From contig LKUH01000089.1 of the NCBI GenBank assembly GCA_001412425.1, positions 1 to 14,472 of the forward strand: 14,472 nt of DNA, written 5' to 3'. The stretch's first letter is position 1. Every line of letters starts with the position of its first letter. Origin of the DNA: Candidatus Cloacimonas sp. SDB (GTDB lineage: Bacteria > Cloacimonadota > Cloacimonadia > Cloacimonadales > TCS61). A model generated the notes under the pieces. The model saw only the letters and a list, made by a program, of their open reading frames with translations. It did no database searches and was not told the DNA's origin. This document shows positions 8,025 to 14,472 of this stretch, piece after piece. Both the position numbers and the translations under genes were made by a program.

Positions 8025-11000
8025 CTAATTCTCAACTGCTATTAAGATTTTTTTTGTTTCATTATCAGTTCTTACCACACCGAAATAAATCCCGCTGGCA
8101 ATTTTTCTTGTATCCCAGATAATATCCATCTGACTGGAATAGTTAAATTCGGATTTCTGATTAAAAACCAGGTTTCCGGCAATGTCAAAGATCTTTAAAG
8201 ACACTTTTTCTGAATCGTCAATTACTCTTATTCTAACTTCACCATTTCTGGCAGGGTTTGGAAAAGCATAAGCTCTGATGTCCAGATTTTCTGAAACATC
8301 AGGATCAAGCAGACCATAATAGATTGAATAGAGATTGTTTCTATATCCTGACCAGATGACACTGCTACCATTGTTGTTAATAGTTGAGACATACAAATTA
8401 GCTGCATTATCGGAATAAACGAAATTAAGTTGATCCAGTTGTGTATCATAATAGAACTGATCCATCACATCAGATTTATTCCAGAAGATATTATATTCAG
8501 GTTTAATTTCAGCCTGGTAATTTACAGCGAGATATCCCTTCTGCTCAGTTTCCAATAGAGCCAAGGTTTCAGTTCCGAAATTAACAATTTTGGGGTAAGA
8601 AAAAGCTCGAAATTCAATATTTTCCACATATTTAGGAAATCCCTGTATCAGGCTGCCTGCCAGATCAAGGGCAAAGATCTGATTTCCGGCTGCAAAAACC
8701 AGGGCAGGGTTATTATTAGCTTCAAACTGACCTAAAGCCAGATTGGTCGGATTCTTATCTGTATAAGGATAAAGGTTGAAGATCTTTTTTGTCTGGTGAT
8801 CAGTTATTTTATAAATATTACCTGTGTCATTCTGGATAAATGTTGCATTATTGTCACTATTTAGAGTATCAATAAAGGTTACAGGATCATACAAACCGGA
8901 TAATTGTGATAAGGAAATGAAGTTATCTGCCCCAGGATCAGCAGAATTGATAAAATAAATTTTGTTATCTGTAATTGCTAAAATTTCGTTGTTGTCGTAA
9001 GCTATATTAGCATTTTCAATTTGCAGAGAATCGGTGCCAAAGTAGAGGAAGTCCTCTGTTGGAACTACAAGAAGATCGTTAATTAACAGGGGTGTAGCAA
9101 TAATTCTGGATGAGAATTCTAACTGGAAGGGCAGATTTTCCGAATCATGCAAAGGAGTCAGAAAACTAATTAAATTATCTTCAACTATTAGAAATTCGTT
9201 TCGTTCGTTGCTGGAGTCTTGCAGATAATCAAGGCTGATAACAGGTAAAGTTGGTTGATACTGAATATTTACAGTTGCGCCAAAAGGATTTTCCAGCCAA
9301 TTATTACCTATAATCGAATAAAAATCTACTCCTGCATTTGATATAACAGGAAAAGTGTCAAAATCGAAACTATTCCCGATAAAACCAATATGCAGAATTG
9401 AATCATTTTCTGCCAGTATTTCCGTGTTATCAAACAGGTAGGAACCAACCTTAAAAGACATATATCTTGTATTATCAGTCATTAGGTCATAACTACTGAT
9501 ATCGTAAATTGCATAAATGGATGGGGCATTATTGTTTGTAACGAGCTGTGGAGTTGAAATACCTGACAGAGAATCATTATGAGTAGCAATATTACCAGTT
9601 GAGGACGCGATAATATTCCAATCTATAAAATCTCCGTTATCATTTAATAAAGCAGAATATTTATAAAAAGGATCATATTCTGTTCCTCTCCAGGACCAGG
9701 AGGGCACTTGGGGATTACCAATATCTTCAATATTATCTGCTTCGATAATTTTTACGGCTCGATTCGCTCTGCTGGGATTTACAGTGTTATTGGCGAAATT
9801 ATCATTTTCATAAAGCAGAACTTCGTCTATATGCCAGATAACCAATCCTCCGCCGATGGCTGCTCCGGATGGCGTAAACCACCCCGGTAATAAATAATCA
9901 TATTCGTAAGATGCTGAATCAGGGTTTTCATCGTTCAGGGGAGTTGGATAAAGTATCACTCTCTGGTCGCTCGTGCTTTGTACCGCTGTTCCTCCGTCCC
10001 CATCAGGATCAACCTGACGATTTTCGATGAGTAAATATTCGTTGTTGTTAAGTGGAACCTTGATAAAGTAGGGAAGGTCAGAGTTCGGATCTGGTTTTTT
10101 TTCGGCTGGATTCAGTTCAATTAATTGGTCAAATTCCAACTGACTCATGTCCTTCAGGATTCCTCGAGCTCTGAAATCTTCTTCCCAGGCCAGGATTCTC
10201 GTCCAGGCTCCCGGTAAGATAGGTAGGCATCCTTCCAGGTCGAAGATATATTGGTAATTTGCATAATCGATCTCGCCATTTTCATTTACGGGGAAGGTTA
10301 ATCTTCCCAGACCGCCGCTATCCATAATGTCATAATATCCCACCGCAGGATAAAAATTCATAGTATTATAAAGATCAACGAATCCAACCGAATGGCCAAA
10401 CTCATGAGCCATAACGGCATTGATCAATCCATAACCTTCAACAAAGTCAATTCCACTGGAGGTTGTGATCTGAAAATCCTGACTGATTGTTTCAGGAACA
10501 TTACAGGCGTGATCGATTTTAATTCCGTCATCGACATAAACTTCTTTTCCAGTACCTATTTGAATAAAAAAAGAGGGGATATCAGAAGGTGTGTCATTAA
10601 ATATGTCGTGCTGCCAATCTGAACCAGCATGAATGAACATGAAATGTTCATATTGACTGAAGTCAATATTTTCATCCTGATCAGCAGTAGTAAAGCAATC
10701 TTGAAAGTACTCTTCAAAACGGGAAATGAGGACTTCATAGCTGACATCTGTGGGGCTGTAATAAGCCATTTCTTCCGGTAAAGTATAAGCCTGGAATTCA
10801 CCATTTTCACCTGGTAAAGGATAGATATCGTAATCCAGATCAAATCCGGCAGTATCCCAGCCATAATCATAATAAAGGCTGGCTGCTCGGTAATAATGTT
10901 TTAGAGCTTCCAGTTGCTGGCTGAAAAAATTATGATCGTGAGGAGGTTTCCCAAGGGATAAAGGATATCCAGTTGGATCCTGGACAAATTTGCCATTTCC

Positions 11001-11246
11001 TGTAGTCAGGGGGTTATCTTGAATAAGTTCATTATCATTAAATTCTATAAGTAGAACAAGTAGCTTATTATTATTTCTTTTTGGTTCAAATTTTCTTGGT
11101 TTGGAGAATTCTCTTTCCAAAGGGTGGATCTTGCGGATCATATCCTTTTTTTGAGATGATTTAAGAATATTTAATTTTCTGGCTTCTGAATCAGAAGGGA
11201 ATAATAATCCCGCTAAGATCAGAGCGACTGCAAGCAGCTTTTTCAT
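8025..11246 (-). CDS. Large secreted M6-family metalloprotease with propeller-like region and C-terminal sorting-type domain
   Basis: A 1073-residue secreted zinc protease of the immune inhibitor A type (peptidase M6). Residues 1-22 form a signal peptide ending SDSEA. The catalytic part spans about 60-560, with zinc motif HEFGHSVGFVD (His281, Glu282, His285, Asp291) and a probable Met-turn at YDIMDSGG (Met308). DPDGDGG (413-419) is a likely calcium loop, and GLVIWHIDE (467-475) is typical of M6 enzymes. Residues about 600-980 are short beta-strand repeats with phrases such as NKIYFIN, GNIYKIT and GNQIFALDLAGSLIQGFPKY, suggesting a beta-propeller. From 989 a compact domain with PNP (996-998), VSLKIFDIAGNLVF and ASGIYFGVV resembles type A sorting or FlgD-like domains. 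The ATG lies only five bases after the porin stop, with no SD sequence (AATCCCC precedes it), so it probably depends on reinitiation. Likely role: extracellular protein digestion, possibly surface-attached. Confidence 0.9.
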   Translation of the reverse strand: MKKLLAVALILAGLLFPSDSEARKLNILKSSQKKDMIRKIHPLEREFSKPRKFEPKRNNNKLLVLLIEFNDNELIQDNPLTTGNGKFVQDPTGYPLSLGKPPHDHNFFSQQLEALKHYYRAASLYYDYGWDTAGFDLDYDIYPLPGENGEFQAYTLPEEMAYYSPTDVSYEVLISRFEEYFQDCFTTADQDENIDFSQYEHFMFIHAGSDWQHDIFNDTPSDIPSFFIQIGTGKEVYVDDGIKIDHACNVPETISQDFQITTSSGIDFVEGYGLINAVMAHEFGHSVGFVDLYNTMNFYPAVGYYDIMDSGGLGRLTFPVNENGEIDYANYQYIFDLEGCLPILPGAWTRILAWEEDFRARGILKDMSQLEFDQLIELNPAEKKPDPNSDLPYFIKVPLNNNEYLLIENRQVDPDGDGGTAVQSTSDQRVILYPTPLNDENPDSASYEYDYLLPGWFTPSGAAIGGGLVIWHIDEVLLYENDNFANNTVNPSRANRAVKIIEADNIEDIGNPQVPSWSWRGTEYDPFYKYSALLNDNGDFIDWNIIASSTGNIATHNDSLSGISTPQLVTNNNAPSIYAIYDISSYDLMTDNTRYMSFKVGSYLFDNTEILAENDSILHIGFIGNSFDFDTFPVISNAGVDFYSIIGNNWLENPFGATVNIQYQPTLPVISLDYLQDSSNERNEFLIVEDNLISFLTPLHDSENLPFQLEFSSRIIATPLLINDLLVVPTEDFLYFGTDSLQIENANIAYDNNEILAITDNKIYFINSADPGADNFISLSQLSGLYDPVTFIDTLNSDNNATFIQNDTGNIYKITDHQTKKIFNLYPYTDKNPTNLALGQFEANNNPALVFAAGNQIFALDLAGSLIQGFPKYVENIEFRAFSYPKIVNFGTETLALLETEQKGYLAVNYQAEIKPEYNIFWNKSDVMDQFYYDTQLDQLNFVYSDNAANLYVSTINNNGSSVIWSGYRNNLYSIYYGLLDPDVSENLDIRAYAFPNPARNGEVRIRVIDDSEKVSLKIFDIAGNLVFNQKSEFNYSSQMDIIWDTRKIASGIYFGVVRTDNETKKILIAVEN

Positions 11247-11251
11247 GGGGA

Positions 11252-12466
11252 TTAGAATTCAACTTTAACCGATAAAGTCTGATTATAGTCTGTTAATTCT
11301 CCTCCCGGCTGGAAAGCATAATCAAAATTAAACAGATAGTCTCTGTATTTATAATGAATACCAGCTCCAAAGGAGAATCCATCAATTTCTCCAGCCCGAT
11401 CGAGTATATAACCGCCTCTTAAAGAGAGCAGGTTCATATAAATGTATTCCACTCCCCAGTTCCAGATGATTTCCCTGATTTCAATAGAATTATTGAAATT
11501 TGAGAATGAAGCAAAATCATCAATTTTATTACCGTTTTCGTCCACTCTGGTATTAAAGTCATCTGTCCAGGCAGTAAAAATTCGTTTAAAAACCGGATCG
11601 TCATTGGCCAGAACCTTACTGCAATCCATATTGAAAGCTAATTTGTTATATTCCGCTTCCAGAGCTCTGTAGGAAAAGCCCATTCTCCAGTTCATAGGTA
11701 GAGGATCGGATTGAGATTCATTGATATAGGTGATATTTGGACCGATATTCTGAAAATTGAAACCAAAATCAAGTTTGTCAACCGGGATACTGTAGTTACT
11801 GTAATTTGCGGCAGGTGTACCTGCTAAGGAAGAAAATCCGTTATAAAGAGCGATTATGCCATTATAAGGAGATACCAGGATTTGTCCGAAATCAACCCCT
11901 TTGTGTTTTAGACCAAGATCAAAAGCGTAACTTATTCCTTCACCTTTAACAGCTGTTTCCGTAGATCCCTGTCCTTCATCTGCCAGTTTACTCCAGATAA
12001 ATTTAAAGGTAATTCCCATACCCAGTCTCTGGCTTGCCTGGTAGGCATAGGAAGTTCCAAAGGAAAAATCAAAACTTCTGAAAGTACCCAGTGAATTGCC
12101 TTCATCATCTGTTCTTTCCTGTTCTCCGTAGGACATGTAAGTTATATTGATTCCTAAATTACCAATATCGTCATAATATCTATTTCCGGCAATATGGAAA
12201 TAATAAATATCATCAAAAATTTCTGCCAGCCATTTGGAGTACATGCTGGCCATTTGTGTTTTTCTATTGAAAGCCATAGCACCGGGGTTCCAGTAACCGG
12301 CGAAAGCATCATCCACTTGAGCTGTATAAGCCTGTCCCATGGCACTTGCTCTTGAACTTGGTTCAATTAAGAGGAAAATAACAGCAGCGTTAGAAACAGC
12401 GTAAATCGAAACGGGTAGGGTAATCGATAACAACAGAAATGCCAGTATAAATTTGGATTTCATCAT
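11252..12466 (-). CDS. PorV-like outer-membrane beta-barrel protein
   Basis: 404 residues. The signal peptide ends near VSIYA (residue 23). The mature N-terminus carries the PorV/UPF0164 signature FLLIEPSSRASAMGQAYTA, then DDAFAGYWNPGAMAF (about 51-65). The rest alternates hydrophobic and polar residues in amphipathic strands with Gly and aromatic girdles, and ends with Phe after LSVKVEF, as expected for a BAM substrate. In type IX secretion, PorV is the shuttle that carries cargo from the translocon to the sortase complex. The next gene encodes a protein with a C-terminal sorting-type domain, which fits. A FadL-like transporter is the main alternative. Two Met codons open the frame: GGAGG (12474..12470) is three bases from the first ATG and six from the second (12463), so the second is the better start. 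Confidence 0.85.
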   Translation of the reverse strand: MMKSKFILAFLLLSITLPVSIYAVSNAAVIFLLIEPSSRASAMGQAYTAQVDDAFAGYWNPGAMAFNRKTQMASMYSKWLAEIFDDIYYFHIAGNRYYDDIGNLGINITYMSYGEQERTDDEGNSLGTFRSFDFSFGTSYAYQASQRLGMGITFKFIWSKLADEGQGSTETAVKGEGISYAFDLGLKHKGVDFGQILVSPYNGIIALYNGFSSLAGTPAANYSNYSIPVDKLDFGFNFQNIGPNITYINESQSDPLPMNWRMGFSYRALEAEYNKLAFNMDCSKVLANDDPVFKRIFTAWTDDFNTRVDENGNKIDDFASFSNFNNSIEIREIIWNWGVEYIYMNLLSLRGGYILDRAGEIDGFSFGAGIHYKYRDYLFNFDYAFQPGGELTDYNQTLSVKVEF

Positions 12467-12467
12467 A

Positions 12468-12479
12468 AACCTCCAGATT
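12468..12479 (-). repeat. 12-base direct repeat containing an SD sequence, copy 1
   Basis: AATCTGGAGGTT on the minus strand forms the ribosome binding region of the porin gene. GGAGG (12474..12470) decides between the two possible Met starts, favouring 12463. The same 12 bases recur at 12543-12554, directly behind the tRNA. Confidence 0.6.
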
Positions 12480-12482
12480 AAG

Positions 12483-12510
12483 ATTATAAGTAAATATTAA
12501 AAAAAGACAA
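12483..12510 (-). promoter_or_regulatory. Probable promoter of the porin-protease operon
   Basis: On the minus strand a perfect -10 box TATAAT (12488..12483) is preceded, with a 16-base spacer, by TTGTCT (12510..12505) as a four-of-six -35 match. The predicted transcript would start near 12476-12478, leaving a leader of only about 10-15 bases with GGAGG close to its 5' end. The -35 overlaps the 3' arm and tail of the tRNA terminator. Housekeeping -7/-33 promoters of the Bacteroidota type were also considered, but the -10 match is better explained by this form. Confidence 0.45.
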
Positions 12511-12536
12511 TAGCTGAATGCAGTTTAGCAATTATC
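12499..12536 (-). terminator. Intrinsic terminator of the tRNA-Leu transcript
   Basis: Read on the minus strand, GATAATTGCT (12536..12527) pairs with AGCTATTGTC (12515..12506) around an 11-base loop. There is one T-T mismatch and one G-T pair, and seven T (12505..12499) follow immediately. The position behind the tRNA and before the porin promoter fits transcription ending here. Confidence 0.65.
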
Positions 12537-12542
12537 GACTAC

Positions 12543-12554
12543 AACCTCCAGATT
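12543..12554 (-). repeat. 12-base direct repeat containing an SD sequence, copy 2
   Basis: AATCTGGAGGTT occurs five bases after the CCA end of the tRNA and is identical to the porin leader 75 bases downstream. Here it is followed by GTAG and no usable reading frame: a TTG start would be followed at once by TAG. It may be a relic of a duplicated leader or chance. Confidence 0.5.
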
Positions 12555-12559
12555 TTTAA

Positions 12560-12647
12560 TGGTGCCGAAGGCCGGAATCGAACCGGCACGAACATAATGT
12601 CCGGAGGATTTTGAGTCCTCTGCGTCTACCAATTTCACCACTTCGGC
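12560..12647 (-). tRNA. tRNA-Leu (anticodon CAA)
   Basis: An 88-base class II tRNA with CCA encoded. The acceptor stem pairs GCCGAAG (12647..12641) with CTTCGGC (12570..12564), followed by discriminator A and CCA (12562..12560). The anticodon stem GAGGA/TCCTC encloses loop CTCAAAA, so the anticodon is CAA, reading UUG codons. The long variable arm is a six-base-pair stem CGGACA/TGTTCG with loop TTA. The T arm is GCCGG, TTCGATT, CCGGC. All features expected of bacterial tRNA-Leu are intact. Confidence 0.97.
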
Positions 12648-12658
12648 ACGAGTTGAAC

Positions 12659-12686
12659 GAAATAAATTTGGGGTTACAGGTGTCAA
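12659..12686 (-). promoter_or_regulatory. Probable promoter of tRNA-Leu
   Basis: A perfect -35 box TTGACA (12686..12681) lies upstream of the tRNA on the minus strand, with a weak -10 candidate TATTTC (12664..12659) after a 16-base spacer. The start would fall about five bases before the mature tRNA end, a very short leader. The groEL terminator lies just upstream, so the tRNA needs its own promoter. Confidence 0.5.
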
Positions 12687-12730
12687 GACTTTTTTGACGG
12701 GAATAGAAGCTTGAAATAAAGGAGTTTTAT

Positions 12731-12760
12731 AAAAAAAAGGAGCTTCGTTCCCGAAGCTCC
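12731..12760 (-). terminator. Intrinsic terminator of groEL
   Basis: Minus strand: GGAGCTTCG (12760..12752) and CGAAGCTCC (12747..12739) form a perfect nine-base-pair stem with a GGAA tetraloop of the GNRA type, followed by eight T (12738..12731). It lies 24 bases after the groEL stop codon. Confidence 0.93.
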
Positions 12761-12784
12761 ATTAATATTTTCAATTTTATTTTA

Positions 12785-14428
12785 CTAATACATTCCCGGC
12801 ATACCACCACCAGCTCCGGGTGGCATTGCGGGCATTTTATCTTCTTCCGGAATATCTGTTACAATACACTCAGTTGTCAGGAATAAACCTGAGATACTGG
12901 TTGCATTCTGCAAAGCACTGCGAACAACTTTGGCAGGATCGATGATGCCAGCTTTAAAAAGATCTTCGTATTTTGAATCTGCTGCATTAAAGCCGAAATG
13001 TATATTTTTTGATTTTTTGATCTTTTCAACAACAATTGCACCCTCTTCTCCTGCATTAGAAGCGATCCAGAAGGCGGGTTTCGTAAGGGCCTGTTTGAGT
13101 ATTTCGGCACCGACTTTTTCTTCGTGCTGAACCAGTTTTAGTTTATTGATTGCTTTGGCAGCGTAGATGAGGGTAGCTCCTCCACCGGTAACAATACCTT
13201 CTTCAACAGCAGCTCTGGTTGCATGAAGAGCGTCATCAACCCTGGCTTTTTTCTCTTTCATCTCAGTTTCGGTAGCAGCACCTATTTTAATGACAGCAAC
13301 GCCACTGGAAAGTTTTGCTTTTCTTTCCTGCAGTTTTTCCTTATCGTAATCTGAGGTTGATTCCTTAATCTGATTATCGATCTGTTTAATTCTGGCATTG
13401 ATATCATTTTTAGATCCGGCACCTTCTCTGATAGTTGTATTTTCTTTATCGATGATAACTTTTTTAGCATTTCCCAGATCAGTAATTTTAGCTGATTCCA
13501 GTTTTCTGCCCAGTTCTTCAGAAATAACCGAGCCACCAGTGAGTATGGCAATATCTTCCATCATTGCTTTTCTTCTATCTCCGAAACCGGGAGCTTTTAC
13601 AGCAGCGACATTCAAAGTACCTCTAAGTTTATTTACTACCAGAGTAGCCAAGGCTTCACCTTCAATATCTTCAGAAATAATCAACATGGGTTTTCCAGTT
13701 TGGGCAACTTCCTGAAGGATTGGAAGCAGGTCTTTCATTACGCTTATTTTCTTATCGTATAATAAGATGTAGGGATCTTCAAATTCAGTTACCATTTTAT
13801 CTGTATCTGTAACAAAATAAGGAGAAAGGTAACCTCTATCGAATTGCATACCTTCAACTTTTTCCAGGGATGTTTCAATAGATTTTGCCTCTTCAACATT
13901 GATTATGCCGTCTTTACCGACAATCTGCATAGCTTCGGCAATAGTTTTACCGATTTCAAAGTCGTTGTTGGCAGATATTGATGCTATCTGAGCGATCTCT
14001 TCAAATCTGTTATCAGGAATATCTTTGCTGAGATTTTTAATTTCCTCTACAACAGCCTGGGTTGCTTTTTCCAGTCCTCTTTTCAAGTACATCGGATTCA
14101 CACCGGCTGTAACATGTTTAAGTCCTTCTTCAATAATAGCCTGAGTTAGTATTGTTGCGGTCGTAGTACCATCTCCGGCTACATCGTGTGTTTTTTCCGC
14201 GACTTCTTTAACCAGTTGAGCTCCCATATTTTCAAACGGATCTTCCAACTCGATATCTTTTGCTACGGTAACTCCATCTTTTGTAATTGTAGGTGAACCG
14301 AATTTTTTATCAAGAACAACATTTCTTCCTCTGGGTCCCAAGGTGACCTTAACTGCATCAGCAAGTTTGTCTACACCCTTTTTCAGGATGGTTCTGGAAT
14401 CGTGACTGAATTTAATCTGCTTTGCCAT
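12785..14428 (-). CDS. groEL: Chaperonin GroEL (60 kDa, Hsp60)
   Basis: 547 residues, full length for the family. This cytoplasmic ATPase forms the double-ring folding chamber. The equatorial domain shows the conserved start (KQIKFSHDSR, LADAVKVTLGPRGRNVVLDKKFG), the nucleotide site TLGPRG and the phosphate loop AGDGTTTAT with Asp86 (E. coli Asp87). The apical region includes the SEDIEGEALATLVVNKLRG block and VKAPGFGDRRK. ARVDDALHATRAAVEEG carries the catalytic Asp (E. coli Asp398), followed by the GGG motif. The C-terminus is Gly-Met rich (PPGAGGGMPGMY), a short form of the usual GGM tail with Tyr last. AGGAGG (14439..14434) lies five bases before the ATG. No groES lies between the CIRCE element and this gene, and none follows it, so the co-chaperonin must be encoded elsewhere. 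Confidence 0.99.
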   Translation of the reverse strand: MAKQIKFSHDSRTILKKGVDKLADAVKVTLGPRGRNVVLDKKFGSPTITKDGVTVAKDIELEDPFENMGAQLVKEVAEKTHDVAGDGTTTATILTQAIIEEGLKHVTAGVNPMYLKRGLEKATQAVVEEIKNLSKDIPDNRFEEIAQIASISANNDFEIGKTIAEAMQIVGKDGIINVEEAKSIETSLEKVEGMQFDRGYLSPYFVTDTDKMVTEFEDPYILLYDKKISVMKDLLPILQEVAQTGKPMLIISEDIEGEALATLVVNKLRGTLNVAAVKAPGFGDRRKAMMEDIAILTGGSVISEELGRKLESAKITDLGNAKKVIIDKENTTIREGAGSKNDINARIKQIDNQIKESTSDYDKEKLQERKAKLSSGVAVIKIGAATETEMKEKKARVDDALHATRAAVEEGIVTGGGATLIYAAKAINKLKLVQHEEKVGAEILKQALTKPAFWIASNAGEEGAIVVEKIKKSKNIHFGFNAADSKYEDLFKAGIIDPAKVVRSALQNATSISGLFLTTECIVTDIPEEDKMPAMPPGAGGGMPGMY

Positions 14429-14447
14429 AATTCCCTCCTTTATTTTT

Positions 14448-14472
14448 TTAGCAATCTAATTCTATGAGTGCT
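14448..14472 (-). promoter_or_regulatory. CIRCE operator (HrcA binding site), cut by the window edge
   Basis: The plus strand reads TTAGCAATC, nine bases, then GAGTGCT at the very end of the window. The consensus is TTAGCACTC-N9-GAGTGCTAA, so the visible part has one mismatch and lacks only the last two bases. It lies 20 bases before the groEL ATG, with the SD sequence in between, which places it in the leader. This points to heat-shock repression by HrcA. Confidence 0.88.

Noticed and set aside
10556..10870. 104-codon minus-strand frame inside the M6 protease gene
   Set aside because: It is an alternative frame of the same strand under an intact catalytic domain, with no SD sequence or family signature.
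12560..12647. tRNA-Leu as an integration (att) site for a mobile element
   Set aside because: I found no repeated tRNA 3' end elsewhere in the window, no integrase and no change in gene style. The matching ends within the tRNA are just its acceptor stem.
13398..13715. 105-codon plus-strand open frame opposite groEL
   Set aside because: It is a reading-frame shadow of a strongly conserved gene; the hydrophobic, Ser-rich composition follows from the complement of groEL codons.
1..14472. CRISPR arrays, transposases or phage genes
   Set aside because: No regularly spaced repeats, IS-type inverted repeats with transposase, or phage structural genes are visible.

Overview
The window reads as AT-rich chromosomal DNA from an anaerobic member of the Fibrobacterota-Chlorobiota-Bacteroidota (FCB) superphylum, most likely Cloacimonadota or a close relative. 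The reasons are a PorV-type outer-membrane barrel, a very large M6 metalloprotease with a C-terminal sorting-type domain, a TPR lipoprotein whose mature end reads CAYYNTFYNARK, several DUF5683-like envelope proteins and two histidine ammonia-lyase (HAL)-family enzymes. The phylum call comes from family knowledge, not from a search. Every gene I can support is on the minus strand, so transcription runs from high to low coordinates.

Upstream end (about 14472 to 12729): groEL stands alone behind a strong Shine-Dalgarno (SD) sequence and a CIRCE operator that is cut by the window edge. It ends at a strong intrinsic terminator with a GGAA tetraloop. A single tRNA-Leu(CAA) with its own promoter and terminator follows.

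Main block (12466 to 1): nine genes are packed with gaps of 5 to 19 bases or overlaps of 1 to 17 bases, with no terminator that I can see between them. In order they are a PorV-like barrel, an M6 protease, three tandem DUF5683-like proteins, two HAL-family enzymes, a TPR lipoprotein ending in a TonB-C-like domain, and the start of a polytopic membrane protein that runs off the window. A promoter with a TATAAT box sits directly before the first gene, and its -35 overlaps the tRNA terminator.

How they may work together: the barrel and protease look like a shuttle-and-cargo pair of a type IX-like secretion route. The DUF5683 proteins and the TPR lipoprotein are probably envelope components. The lyases would be cytoplasmic and would deaminate histidine or a related amino acid. 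Why they share a transcription unit with envelope genes is not clear from the sequence. No hutU, hutI, hutG or ftcD is present.

The most notable points are an Ala-Cys-Gly in place of Ala-Ser-Gly at the cofactor-forming site of one lyase, the triplicated DUF5683-like genes, the TPR plus TonB-C architecture, and CIRCE placed directly before a groEL that has no groES beside it.
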